This document shows, piece after piece, positions 23,901-33,692 of a stretch of DNA of 64,000 bases. Position numbers and translations under genes: made by a program. Each line of letters opens with the position of its first letter. The first letter of the stretch is position 1. Source of the stretch: Thamnaconus septentrionalis (lineage: Eukaryota > Chordata > Actinopteri > Tetraodontiformes > Monacanthidae); NCBI GenBank assembly GCA_009823395.1, contig CM020509.1:10343001-10407000 (forward strand), given 5' to 3'. The notes beneath the pieces are model-generated. The model ran no database searches. It was not told the DNA's origin and saw only the letters and a program-made list of their open reading frames with translations.

Positions 23901-26386
23901 ACAAGGGGCTCCCAGAGGTTAAAGTGACATATTGGTGCCCTTTGTGACATCACAAAGTACTGGGTTCCACAATTGTTTTCTTACTGACTCATATTATTCT
24001 TAAGAAACATAGAACCTAAATTGATGTTATTTCTTCTTTCTTGCCAATCGGTGACAATGCCGTCAGCATTTTCGTAATATATCATTGTCGAAACATATAT
24101 ACTGTATGTATGTGTGTGTGTGTTTATTCTTTTTAGCACTCCAGCATGAATGCTAATAGGCTTTATTAGGCTGGAAGGCTTTCCAACATCAGCTGGGGAA
24201 GCGTTTTCTTTGGCCACAGTTTTAATTTCTGCTGGGCATTAAAGTGATAAGCGTGCTTTTGTCTCCCTTAATCTGAAATCGATCTTTGATGAATTACTGT
24301 GATGAGCCACGCTAAATCCACCAGCCGTGCCAAGTCTGAACATTTCTCCCAGGGTGAGGCGGGGAAGCCCTTTGTGCTGCCTCTTCCGAGGCTGAGATTA
24401 CACCCAAGGCTCGTGTTTTCATTGCCGGCCCTATTGATTTCATGTTTTCGTGTGCTCCCCGCAGCCGGACAGAACCTACGACCTGAAAATCGGGAAGCCC
24501 ACAGTTGCCTACTTCCTCAAGCAGGCAGCTGGCATCGCCAAAGGGGCCGGAAAGACAGGTGAGATGTTCTGCTGCAGCGATGCGTCTGCTCTCGCTCCAG
24601 TTTCTATCCGGGCGAGCCCCTCCTGTAAAGGACACTCATCTCTCCATGGTCGCAGTTTGAGCTCTGCTGTGATTGATGTTATATTCATGACGTGGGGGAA
24701 CTGCAGCAGCAGGAAATGGTCTTTTCAGAGGAAAGAGAATTCAGAATTTCCACCTTTGGTGCTCTAAGTAATGTCCAGCCTCGTTTCAGCCGCTGATTCT
24801 CAATACACACCGAGCCTGTAAAGGACGCCCATGCCTTCCCTGCTTTGTCCTCATCCGCCCTCTCTTTTATGTGCAAAAGGCCACGAGACGGCGGGGATGG
24901 TGTCTGTAAGGGCCGTGTATGAGATCGCCCAGGTCAAAGCCCAGGACGAGTGCTTCAAAATGAGGAACACGCCGCTGGAAACGGTGGTCAAGAGCATCAT
25001 CGGCTCGGCCCAGTCGCTGGGCATAAAGGTTGTCAACGAGTAAGTGCTTTTTCTCTGTCTGAGCTCACTTGACGTGAACCTGAGCGGTGTGCACGCCAGC
25101 AGGAGCTGCTTCTGTTGTTTATGGTTCTTCAAATGAATGCCCTTGATCCAAACAGACTTTAAAGCTTAAACTGAAGAGCAGGGACGGGAACAGCAAGTGG
25201 ATGATTATCCTGCTGTTACCTGCAGCTGCTACTGCTGCTGCTTCTCTATACAGCCACTAGAGGTCAGCCTAGATGACAAAATAGTGAGTACAATAAAGGA
25301 AGACCTCGTATGCCATGCAAGTCTATGGGGTCAAAAGTCTAATTTGTCCGAGAGACACAGCCACGTAAAATTTGGGGCTTCTATCCCCAAATTTGAGGGT
25401 GATGGGGGGGCATGAAAAATTTTCTTCCTCCAAGGTGGGGCGTGACAGAGAAAGTTTGAGAACCACTGTCGTAGCGTGAGGATGTGATGAAAGACACTGT
25501 AACTTTTAAAAGTACTCAACTGTACAACAACTGCTCAATGCTTTTGGCCATTTAGCTTTTAATGGCACTTTTCTATTGTAAACACATAAAGAATACATTT
25601 AATAAGCAGAGTTAAGAAGGAATATAATAACGACAACGATAGTGTTAATAATAACTTGTTTGCCAACACATATAATAAGCCCAACTAATGAGCAAACTGT
25701 ACAATAAACAAACACAATATGATTAAATGAGCTTTTGAATATAATAAGCAACAAAATTACAACGAAATACAATACAATAAGCAAAAACAAAACTCACTGT
25801 CAATGACGCACACAGAAAAAACAACACATTTAAATGTAAAAGAGGTGTTTTTTCTCATATGGATACATTCATACAGTGAGGAATAAAAACCCCAATAAAT
25901 TGGGGTCTTTGAAATGTGGAATCATCATTGAAGCGGAGAATCTTTTATTTGACTTCTAGCAGGCAAACGTATTTGTCCCTGGAGGATGAATGTGCAGTCG
26001 GCCAGATGAATAATATCTCGTTGCGGTTCAGATTTTAATTAGTCCGTCTAGAAATGAAGTCATGCTCTGTGAGTCTGTGAATGGTGATAATCACAATGAT
26101 GATGATCACCATACAGCCATTGGTCTGCCTTCTGAGTGAGGGCAAAAATCCAATAAATGTTGTGTCAGAGTTGCTCCATACGCAGCCATGATCAAACTTT
26201 TAACCGGATAATTAAAGGCGGGAAAATGTTGTTTTGTCTTGGCCTGATACACAATGTTTGCGTCCGTCCAGTCTGTCGGCTGAGGAGTACAGAGTTTTCC
26301 TGGAGCAGCGGGAAGAGAAGCTGAAAGCTGACGCAGCAGCAGCTGCAGCGGCTGCAGCGGAGGCTCTGACGAGCAAGAAGAAATAA
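349..26386 (+). CDS. mrpl11: Mitochondrial ribosomal protein L11 (uL11m), five coding exons
   Basis: The gene encodes the mitochondrial large-subunit protein uL11m, part of the stalk base (GTPase-associated centre), which binds 16S rRNA where translation factors dock. Coding exons are 349-471, 20541-20636, 24465-24558, 24880-25039 and 26272-26386. Phases run 0, 0, 1, 2 and all junctions are GT-AG. The product is 195 residues, close to the human length of about 192. Recognisable L11 motifs are [11 protein letters not shown] near residues 31-41, [12 protein letters not shown] in exon 2, [19 protein letters not shown] opening exon 3, and the C-terminal [14 protein letters not shown] in exon 4. 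The C-terminus is a lysine- and alanine-rich tail with nine alanines in a row, ending SKKK. Intron 1 is about 20 kb and holds an antisense TMEM121-family gene, which is odd for a compact housekeeping gene. The gene converges with npas4, as in the human 11q13 neighbourhood. Identification is near certain; only the 5' untranslated structure is unresolved. Confidence 0.95.
2302..2417 (+). pseudogene. Exon-like segment of unknown origin, frame interrupted
   Basis: The segment is bounded by a CCCCATCAG acceptor and a CAG/GTGGCC donor. One frame reads [18 protein letters not shown] then [10 protein letters not shown] before running into a stop. A one-base shift in the last third gives [11 protein letters not shown], which looks more protein-like. 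That pattern suggests a decayed exon with a single-base frameshift, a stray retained exon, or chance. I do not recognise the family. It lies in the large mrpl11 intron on the same strand and is not part of mrpl11. Confidence 0.3.
3331..3414. repeat. (GT)n microsatellite
   Basis: This is a nearly pure GT run of about 40 copies in mrpl11 intron 1, directly abutting the 197-bp telomere-like repeat that starts at 3420. Confidence 0.95.
3420..3765 (+). repeat. 197-bp telomere-like repeat, about 1.7 units
   Basis: The unit starts AATGCCATGCAAGTCTATGG, and the next copy starts exactly 197 bases later at 3617. Each full unit contains clusters of CCCTAA hexamers (for example around 3552-3592) separated by TTCCAGCAGT and TTCCAGCCTTATCG spacers. 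The second copy breaks off after a short inverted CCCCAAATTTGGGG and a GCATGAAAAATT tail. Near-identical units occur at 52467-53058, and a reduced copy is at 25313-25475. Confidence 0.85.
3783..3850. repeat. (TA)n-rich microsatellite
   Basis: An imperfect alternating TA tract with TGTATA interruptions follows the 197-bp repeat. The reading frames it produces are low-complexity Tyr/Ile strings without meaning. Confidence 0.85.
5894..6788. mobile_element. Non-autonomous hAT-type DNA transposon (895 bp)
   Basis: The ends are perfect terminal inverted repeats, TAGGGCTGCAAC at the left and its complement GTTGCAGCCCTA at the right. They are flanked by an identical 8-bp target-site duplication, ATTGGAAC (5886-5893 and 6789-6796). 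An 8-bp duplication with TAGGGCTGCAAC ends is characteristic of hAT-superfamily elements in fish. No transposase frame of useful length survives, so it must have been mobilised in trans. The perfect duplication suggests a fairly recent insertion into mrpl11 intron 1. Confidence 0.88.
6797..10792. other. mrpl11 intron 1, middle-left part
   Basis: This is unique sequence between the hAT element and the antisense TMEM121-family gene. It contains homopolymer runs and GC-richer islands (about 7540-8100) but no open frame that looks coding. Its right end must include the 3' untranslated region of the antisense gene, but no clear polyadenylation signal was assigned. Confidence 0.5.
10793..11857 (-). 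CDS. tmem121: TMEM121-family multi-pass membrane protein, nested antisense
   Basis: An uninterrupted 354-residue frame lies wholly inside mrpl11 intron 1 on the opposite strand. It has TMEM121 landmarks in order: a first hydrophobic segment with [13 protein letters not shown], then [14 protein letters not shown], a segment ending [70 protein letters not shown], and [19 protein letters not shown]. About seven hydrophobic segments suggest a multi-pass protein; the biochemical role of the family is poorly known. I chose the ATG at 11855-11857 because a splice acceptor (CCCCTTCAG then GC) sits directly before it, so the in-frame extension to 12076 is intron and the 5' leader is spliced. Seven glutamines (residues 182-188) interrupt a loop, and the tail after about residue 300 is polar and low complexity. 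Human TMEM121 is also a single coding exon but lies on 14q32, so this copy may be a fish paralogue; which one cannot be told here. Confidence 0.9.
   Translation of the reverse strand: MVPTPQVCVSTLVTVSTMAVVDLYLLEQSMLGARGPPGPSVWQYAAVLLGDVGFLLALRFVSAGVVSEARSPRRGFANALWFLFLSLLQLKLFFVCHNYRQERRPPDPLARKTLTLLLSICLPSLFLILTGADHMTPQRRKQEVRGRLLWVVVDLLDVLDLQAGLWEAQGGGAGGAAGLIEQQQQQQLPIWAEGLVFFYCYALLLLLPCVALTELGSTGLPGQRGARKEALYPWLSLVTINIFTLALRGTGMLWYRDSRVSTVFLGKNLLALGVKLNSAWERHKQEQGAVAAGAAAGVETVDSTLPSQSSGQAECQAPPSHYHTVSRPQSHSLSHVSLEPTETPLGPSFISQEL
16902..16919. promoter_or_regulatory. E-box palindrome around ATCGAT
   Basis: An 18-base near-perfect palindrome, CACGTGATCGATCATGTG, joins a canonical CACGTG E-box to a CATGTG E-box through ATCGAT. 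It lies in the GC-rich island. The symmetry suggests a dimer-binding site, but function is unknown. Confidence 0.35.
17041..17085. repeat. (CCTG)n microsatellite
   Basis: This is a run of about ten CCTG/CTGC tetranucleotides in mrpl11 intron 1. Confidence 0.9.
18098..18135. repeat. (CA)n microsatellite
   Basis: This is a pure CA run of about 19 copies in mrpl11 intron 1. A shorter one lies at 17897-17922. Confidence 0.95.
20541..20636 (+). CDS. mrpl11: mrpl11 coding exon 2
   Basis: The exon encodes 32 residues beginning [18 protein letters not shown] and ending KIHVK, completing the N-terminal L11 domain. It is flanked by a CCCACCCAG acceptor and a GTGGGT donor. Both ends are phase 0. Confidence 0.95.
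20938..20982. repeat. (TG)n microsatellite
   Basis: This is a pure TG run of about 22 copies in mrpl11 intron 2. Confidence 0.95.
21036..21452. mobile_element. Putative MITE-like DNA element (417 bp)
   Basis: The left end reads TAGGGTGCACAGG followed by TTTAATCGATTAA-type sequence. The right end is the rough complement, with ATTAATGAATTAATGG and then GCATCCCTA, giving imperfect terminal inverted repeats of the TAGGGxTGCA type. No clear target-site duplication is visible, so if real it is old. No coding capacity is seen. Confidence 0.5.
24465..24558 (+). CDS. mrpl11: mrpl11 coding exon 3
   Basis: The exon encodes [19 protein letters not shown] and onward to GAGKT. It lies between a CCCCGCAG acceptor and a GTGAGA donor and ends in phase 1. 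Confidence 0.95.
24880..25039 (+). CDS. mrpl11: mrpl11 coding exon 4
   Basis: The exon encodes the C-terminal rRNA-binding part of L11, from GHETAGMVS through [12 protein letters not shown] to [15 protein letters not shown]. The acceptor is a less common AAAAG. The donor is GTAAGT, phase 2. Confidence 0.94.
25040..26271. other. mrpl11 intron 4
   Basis: The intron contains a shortened copy of the 197-bp repeat family (25313-25475) and then AT-rich unique sequence rich in ATAATAAG-type motifs. No gene is seen. Confidence 0.6.
25313..25475 (+). mobile_element. Short copy of the 197-bp repeat family with hAT-like terminus
   Basis: The copy opens with ATGCCATGCAAGTCTATGGG as in the long arrays but lacks the internal segment and all CCCTAA hexamers. 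It ends with GCATGAAAAATTTTCTTCC, GGTGGGGCGTGACAG and GTTTGAGAACCACTG. That last motif is the complement of CAGTGGTTCTCAAAC, the usual terminus of hAT-Charlie-type elements. It shows that the telomere-like array is an expansion inside a transposon-derived repeat. Confidence 0.7.
26272..26386 (+). CDS. mrpl11: mrpl11 coding exon 5 (terminal)
   Basis: The exon encodes [20 protein letters not shown] followed by D, nine alanines and EALTSKKK, then TAA at 26384-26386. The DLSxEE start matches the last exon of vertebrate MRPL11. The alanine codons are mixed (GCA/GCT/GCG). Confidence 0.95.
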
Positions 26387-26469
26387 AGACCAGCAGCGTC
26401 CAGCAAGTGACCTCCTCATTCTTTCGAAGCCTCTTTGTATTGTCACTATATTAATGTGTGTGCAATCTT

Positions 26470-26475
26470 AATAAA
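26470..26475 (+). promoter_or_regulatory. mrpl11: mrpl11 polyadenylation signal
   Basis: A canonical AATAAA lies 84 bases after the mrpl11 stop codon and is followed by a TG-rich stretch. The 3' untranslated region is therefore short, about 110 bases. Confidence 0.85.
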
Positions 26476-28500
26476 GTGTTTTCATATACGACGTGTCTCC
26501 GTCTGCCTCTTTCCATTTACCCAGAAGATTTCATGCATTTATTCTAGTTGCGTAATACAATAACATCAGTCATCGCCGCTGCATAGCTAGTAAGTATTGC
26601 AGAGAGGTTTTAAAGACTGAAAATTCAAATTCAATGTCATTCCGTACACTGCACCCTTGACTAAATGAAGGAATATAAAATAATGAATAAATAAACACCA
26701 TCAACTCCCTTCTTAACCTGCCAACATCCTCACCGTAAAAAAAACCAAACCTGTTTGTCACACTGAAGGAAAGCCACCGTTTGAGTGCTGAAATGTTCAG
26801 CGGTGGATCAGAAAGAGGGAATAAAAACCGTCTGTCTGGAGGCGGTCTTTTACTCCGACTCCATTTTGGTAACAAAATCCCCCCTACCCCTCTTTCAGAT
26901 TGAGAAAATATTTATGACCCAGAGCGTCTCTCTCTGTGTGTCTCAGCTGAGCAAATGAAACTGTAATTTACTCTGTTGAAAGGATTTTCACATGCAGCTT
27001 CTTTGATGTCGTTATCTATTATTAAAATTCTGCCAGCGCTTGGCTTTGTTTCAGCTCGTGCAGATGTTTCTGTGCACGTGCAACACACTCCTCATTAATT
27101 AACCTGTGATGTTATTGTGAATGGGGATGAGTGTCGCCCATTTGACCTCAACTGAATTGGACCACAAACAATCAACATCCTGTTTTTCAAACTACACAAG
27201 TCATTTATCAAAACAAAAGTCCACGTTGTAGGTAGTAAATTAATAATTCAATATACAGAATCAACATTTATGGTTGTTAGGAGGAGCTTTCAGGTCCTTA
27301 GTTTGTGTCATGAAATTGTGTGATGATGGCAATTATATTTATTTTATATAATAATATTTAGTATTATATATTTTAATGTGTATCCCTTCCAATACTGATG
27401 GCTAACCAGTATCAGTTTTATCTTATCCTGATTGTTACTGTGCTGCTGGACACTCCAGCGTGCACGCTGTCTAAATGCACCAGTTCCTCGTCATCAACGG
27501 TTTCTCTAACATGGCTGCTCCGCTCCTCCTCCTCCTCCTTCTCTTCCTCTGTTGCTGTTTGTCATCTTCACCAGAAGATAGCAGCAGACGGCCGTGCTGC
27601 ACCTTCTTCACTGCTCCTCCTTGCGCTGCCTCACACACTCCGTCTCACACACACTACTGCAGCAGCAGCAGCAGCAGCAGCAGCCATAAAAGATATTTTC
27701 TGCAGAAAATCATGCTGAAAGTTTTAGTTAAACACATATTTAATAAACGTTATTGCAGTAAATGTTGTATACCATCTATCAAATGATACAAATTTATGAT
27801 TTTTTTCAATAATAAACAGAATTATTGTTATTTAGGCCTATTTTCCCTGTATATTTCATGCTACCCTTTTGCTTGTTATCAGTCTGGCCCACATCCCTCC
27901 CTACTGTACCTCTAATTTTAGATCCCCCCTCAATCCGTCGTTACCCCTCCTCCCCACTGATGGCCCTCCCCGCCCTGATCCTCCTGAATGGGAGCTGAGA
28001 ATAGACGTAGGCTGCTTCGGTCAGAGCAGGAATGCCTATATATGGAGTCTAACGCCACACGTCGAGTGCGAGCAGAGTTGCAGGCACACAGTGTGAATGT
28101 GGGCTACTGTGATTTGTAAGGAAATGGTGGAGGAGGTGGGGAGGTGGCATGGTACGCATTTGCCTACTATTATGCGTGTGTGCGTACATCATCATCATAA
28201 GTGGGAGGCCAAGTGCGCGCCCGTGTGCCCATGCGCACGCTTAGGGGGAGAGAAAAAAAAAACTCAATGCCAAGTGTGTGCGTCAGTCTGAGTCAGATAG
28301 TGTCTCATTCTGTCTCGTCATGTGTGTGCGTCAGTGCTGTTGCTGAGCGAAACTCGCTCCAGGGGAAGAAACGGAGGGGAGTGTATGGGAGGGAGAGGCA
28401 GGGACGGTGGGATGATGATGATGATGATGACGCCGAGCTGGAGGAGGAGGAGGAGGCTGAGGGAGGAACAAAGGGGCTCGAGTATGACGACACAGATGCA
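26476..28500. other. Intergenic region between the convergent mrpl11 and npas4 genes
   Basis: This is mostly AT-rich unique sequence with a CAG run at 27657-27685 and a purine-rich patch with GATGAT and GAGGAG repeats at 28410-28460. Reading frames here are low-complexity by-products. No gene or RNA was recognised. Confidence 0.55.
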
Positions 28501-30189
28501 TCAGCCGCATTAAGTGCACTTTTAATATAAATGCATTTGTATGACAATCAAATACACTTATAAGCAACACAAATAGAACACTGGTCCACAATGTCCATTC
28601 TGCAGTTAACTAAGATGTCCAGAATATATTCAATCTTTTGCAATAAAAATCTCTTTCTCATATGTACAGACCAGGAACAATTTTCATACAAATGTACAAA
28701 TGTGTACAACCTTTCTTGAAAAAAAGAACATATGCCTTACATCCACAGACATAATGCATATGCATTAGTATCTTTTTCAAATATCACACGTACAATATAG
28801 TAATTTTACACATGTATAATTAATTTAGCCTTTAAAAGCTAGAACGTAGGAATCAATCCTTTACTTGACCGTAGACAACTCTACGTGAGCATGTCGACAC
28901 CGTGGGAATAGTACCATTCTCAAGCTGTGTCGCTTGGTAACTGAATAGAAATAGCACCCCATCCCTATTTTCATTTTTTAAAACAAAACTGTTTGTCGGT
29001 TTTTCTAGCCCCTCTCAAAAAAGAAGAAACGCTCATTCACATAGTCAATTGTGCCTTGCAACACCACGCTCCAGTGAAGCATCGATGTAAAAGGTCCATG
29101 TCGAATGGACATAGTAAAGAGTTCAGAGTTCAGCGGGTCAGGGTCGTCTTCAGGCGCGCAGCGGCCGCTATACGCTGCCAGCATTGCAAATATTGATGCT
29201 GCAACAATATCCAGCCGACTGCGGTCGGAACGAGAGGGACCTGACGAGCTCACATTCAGAGTCTAATGTACAGTACGACAAAGCGGTGGGTCTGTGTCAT
29301 GATCAGAGCTCTGGCTCTGGCAGGTCGATATCAGAAAGCAAAAGATGCTTGCGGCAACCTCGAGATCTTTTGCATGCCAGGATCTCCTCACATGGTGTTT
29401 GTTTGCTTGCTTGCTTGCTTTGTTAGCACAACACACTGATTACACACGACTGTAGATGGAGATAACGATATGAAATGTTAAAGGTTCAAAGCTCGCAAAC
29501 TCAAAACTCAAAAGTTTTTGATTCAGGAGTTAAATCCAGGTCAAATGTTGCTTTTTGTATTTGGAGCAAGTGCAATATTAAAAGAGCTCCGCAGGCCCGA
29601 AAGACCGTGTAGAGGAAATACTGAGCAAGAAATCTTTTCAGAATTGAGATATGGGAAGCTTTCAAATGTAAACATTCGACTTCAAATACATTTGAGGTTT
29701 GGGTTTGCGTTGCTATATGTAGAGCAAAAAGTGCTATTATTCATTTCCTTTTGAAACAGCAGGAAATGTGTTTGTTTTTTTTTGTTCACAACACATTTTT
29801 TTCACTACGAGTGAATACAAATGCGCATCCAAAAGTTAAATAGCGCTTACAGGTCCAGAGATGTATCTCTGTCTGATCATATCTGAAGCCGGAGTCACAG
29901 AGAAGCCAAGAAGGCAACACATGGACTCAGAACCAAGTCAGTTGTGGGTCCATGTGGTTGCGCCGTCATGTTAATGTTGCACCAGTTTTGTAGAGATATC
30001 TTACAGATAAGTGAACAAAAATATCAAGTCAATCTTTGTTCTTGTAGGAGACATGTAGGAGTTAAAGTCCTTAAGTTGTATATACAGTATGTATATTTAT
30101 ACATTTAATTATTTTTTACTTTTCAGTAAAAGGGTCTTCACAAAATATGACAATATGCCATACTTAATGAAGTAAGTCACAGACTTATT
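28500..30189 (-). other. npas4: Probable npas4 3' untranslated region
   Basis: About 1.7 kb of AT-rich sequence follows the npas4 stop codon. On the minus strand an ATTAAA variant polyadenylation signal lies at 28521-28526, followed by a TG/GTC-rich stretch, making it a plausible end of transcript. Long AT-rich 3' ends suit unstable immediate-early mRNAs. The exact end is inferred. Confidence 0.5.
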
Positions 30190-30218
30190 TTAGAACGGAG
30201 GAACACTTCCACTTCCAT
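30190..30218 (-). CDS. npas4: npas4 coding exon 8 (terminal)
   Basis: This tiny last exon encodes DGSGSVPPF and the stop codon (TAA, read at 30190-30192), behind a CTTTGTCTTTCAG acceptor. Vertebrate NPAS4 also ends with a very short last exon. Confidence 0.9.
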
Positions 30219-31836
30219 CTGAAAGACAAAGAGCAGAGGAGAGAGAGAGAGAAGGAGAGATGACGTTAGTGTTGTATTTTCAGAAATTGCTTTCATCTCA
30301 CTTCAAACAACCAAAGCGAAAGGAAGGCGGCGGTGGCCGCGACGTGAAGTCTTACCTTTGCGGAAGCACTGTGGCGATGGATGACGTTGGAGTTGATACA
30401 ACTCAGGTTGTTGCCCTAAGCCAGGGGCGATCGAGGCACCTGCCCCAAACATGGGTTCCAGGACGGCCAGTTCCTCCAGGAGGGACTGAGTGCAAGAGAC
30501 GGCGGGCGAGCGAGCGGGCGAGGAGGCGGCCGAGCTGGGGGAGGCGGTGAGCACGAGGGGCGGGGAACCCGGGACGGAGGAGCAGCGGGACACGGGAGAC
30601 GACGCCACCTCCACCTCCATCTCCTCCACCTCCTCCTCCTCCTCCACCTCCACCATCCCCTCTTCCCCCTGCCGCTGCGGCTGCCCCTCCCCCCCCGCCC
30701 TGCACCCAGCCGCGGAGTTACATTGCGCCGATTGGACGCTACAGAAGTGGCCCACTCCCTCAAACTGGGAGGATTGGTGCCAGTACACTGGTGCTTGAGG
30801 AGGGGTCGCGCCAGGGGCGGAGGGGGAGGTGGGCGGCGAGGGGTCGGCCAGGTCGGCGGCCTCGGGGGGGGCGAAGGCGTCTTGGAAGAGGGTCTCCAGG
30901 ATGCTCTCCTCAAACAGAGAGTCGTCGTCGCCGCCAAGGAAGATGGGGATGTCCGGCCCGCGCCACGCCTTGACGGGGTAGAAGTCCCGGTGGGCGGACT
31001 CCGCGTCGGACGACAGGAAGGGCGAGGGTGGGGACGACGAGGGCGGCGACGTGGAGGGCGGCGAGAGTTTGGACAGCAGCGGGTCCAGGTAGAAGCCCTC
31101 CGCCAGGGAGCTGATGTGCTGGGCCAGCAGGGAGATCTCGGCGCGCTCCTTCTCGCGCTCTCGCTCCAGCGAGAAGAAGGAGAGGCAGGGCTGCTTGCCG
31201 GGCGACGCCTCGGGGGTGAGCAGGCCCTCGGGGGGGCACTGCAGGGGCCCCATGGGCACGTCCACGTACAGTGGGCCCCGCACCTCCGGCAGGGTCATGA
31301 CGGTGCAGTCGCCATCGCCGGGGCTGTCGGGCGTCGGCGGGAGCTTCTCGTACAGTGAGCCGCCGGCGCCGCAGGGCTCGGCCGAGAACAGGAAGTCGGT
31401 GGACGGGGCAGGCAGGGCCAGCGGGGGCTTGGTGGACAGCGTGGTGGGTGGGGCCGGGGGCGGTGAGGTGGAGGAGGGCGGGGCGGAGGAGGGAGCGGCT
31501 TGGGCCAGCGAGGTGGAGGCGGTGGCCGTGGTGGCAGAGGGCGGAGGGGTGGTGGTGCCGGTGGGGTCGAAGCTGAAGAGGGGCTCACCGAAGGGGAAGC
31601 CAGCGCCGCCCACATGGGGCGTGTAGGGTGGCGTGCACACAAACTCTTTGCTCTGCTGTGCCTGCGAGGTGGGCACGGGCGGCAGCGGCAGGGGCAGCGC
31701 CGGCAGCGGTGGGTCCAGCTGGAAGGACGGCGGCAGCAGGATGTTCTGCGTCAGGAAGTCCAGGTCGGCCACCGTCTCCACGGTGACGGGCGTCGGGGAC
31801 GAGGCGGCCGACAGGCTCTCGGTCACCACCACCGCC

Positions 31837-31892
<56 letters not shown>

Positions 31893-33618
31893 GAAGAAGC
31901 TGTCCTCCTCCAGAGAGGAGATGCTAGAGCGGGGGTCGCCCTCCAGCTGCATGGCCTCGGTGGCCGAGCTGCCCCGGTCGTCGGAGGAGCTCACGCTGCA
32001 GCCGGCCGTGCTGAAGTCGAAGGACTGGGCTGACAGGCCGCTGCTGCCCGGGGTGAAGACCTGGTCCGGGCTGGACAGGGTGTCTGGGGACTGCAGGCTC
32101 AGACCCTCCTGCTGGGAGGGGCCGGCGCTCAGGACCAGGGTCAGCTGGTTCTGCTCTGAGTTGAGCTGCTGACGCACAGCCCAGGCCTCGGACTCACTGA
32201 GAGAAGGAGGGAGGAGAGTCAAGAAGAAATGGAAATTTGAGGTCAGTGGTTTTGCTTTTTTTTATTTTATTTTTTTACTTTAATCTGTCCTTTTAGGAAA
32301 TGTATTTGGTGCAGTCTGTAAAATTTGGCTTGATTTAAGATTTTTGGTATAAAGCTTAACATACTGCCTATAAATATACAATAAAAGTAATTTGGTTTTC
32401 CCACAGTTAGAACAGTTCTCATTTATATAATAATATACATTGAGCAATAAGGGTCTTGCTCCTTCTTGCACCACCATTTTTCAAGGAAGCCCTACTGACA
32501 GAGCCTTAAATATGGAACGCGCTGTTAGGTGGGCTTCCTTAAAATTTTTACAGACTGGACCTTTAAAAAAAACAAAAACAAAGCACTATTCACCTGATGA
32601 TGTAGTTGTTGCTGTTGATGGGGATTTCTCCCGGCTGCAGCTGAAGCACCATGTACAGCCAAACCCACGACTGGTCTTGAGCTTGCACACGCACCACCAT
32701 CTCGGCTCTGCCCTCTCCTCCCTCCCTCACTGCGGAGCAACAGTCACACAGTTGGCATCACTTCGTAATCCAATTACTCATCATAGTGGCTTTTTTTTCT
32801 CTCTCTCTCTTGCGCTGCGTGGATGTGCCAGTGGGAACAATGTGTGCGCGTGTGCGTGTGTGTGTAAACGTGTGGGCTCAGATGGCTACAACTGGTAGTT
32901 ATGTATGTGCACAGAGTATACTCACATAGACTGCGGTGCTGAGAGGAGGCATGTGACAGATCCTGTGGGTGGAGGAGGCTGTACCAGGAGCGAGAGCTTA
33001 AAGCTGTCACATCAAAGCCCAGATAGGCGCTCACACTGCAGGGGGGGAGAGTGGGTGGCGATATGTTAGCAGGAGCTGTGTGTTAATTTATTTGTTTCTA
33101 TACATCCCCAAGTTGTGTCATAACTGCTGCTATAAAGCAACAGGTGGAGCACCACGGGGCTCTGCGGCACATGTGAACCTACCTGTCCTGGGCGGCCTGG
33201 ATCCTCATGTCCCGGCCGTGCTGCGAGTGGAAGCCGGCGAGGAACAGGTTGGTGTCTTCCTCAGGGGCCGCCGAGCTGGAGTCTTTATCCCCGCCAGGGC
33301 CCGAGCGGCTAGGGTGAGGCTCCAGAGGGGAGCAGAAACACACCCACACAGGGTTGGAGGTCCAATAGGAGCCGGCGACAGTGGTGCTGGAAGGAGGAGG
33401 GAGGCAGCGGGCTCGGATCAGGACCAGCTTGTTTCCAGCGCTCTGCCTCCGCACAGACTTGGAGGTGTTGAAATGGCAACGGAAGAGACGGTCTGAGGAG
33501 AAAAGAGTGGACCGTTAAGATTGTGGAGTCTCAATCAAAAGTTTTAATGTGCTGCCTGTAATATAAATATATATATATATACACACATACATATATATGT
33601 ATATACACATATATGTAT

Positions 33619-33692
<74 letters not shown>

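Larger units (their letters stand above)
20637..24464. other. mrpl11 intron 2
   Basis: This is unique intronic sequence holding a TG microsatellite (about 20938-20982), a putative short inverted-repeat transposon (21036-21452), and no recognisable gene. Confidence 0.6.

Noticed and set aside
28201..28530. Frame with a run of aspartates and glutamates (DDDDDDD, EEEEE)
   Set aside because: It is made by GATGAT and GAGGAG simple repeats, has no homologue I recognise, and lies at the end of the npas4 transcript.
30723..32172. Several long open frames on the plus strand and in alternative minus frames across npas4 exon 7
   Set aside because: They arise from the strong GC bias and low-complexity codons of the real exon; none resembles a protein family.
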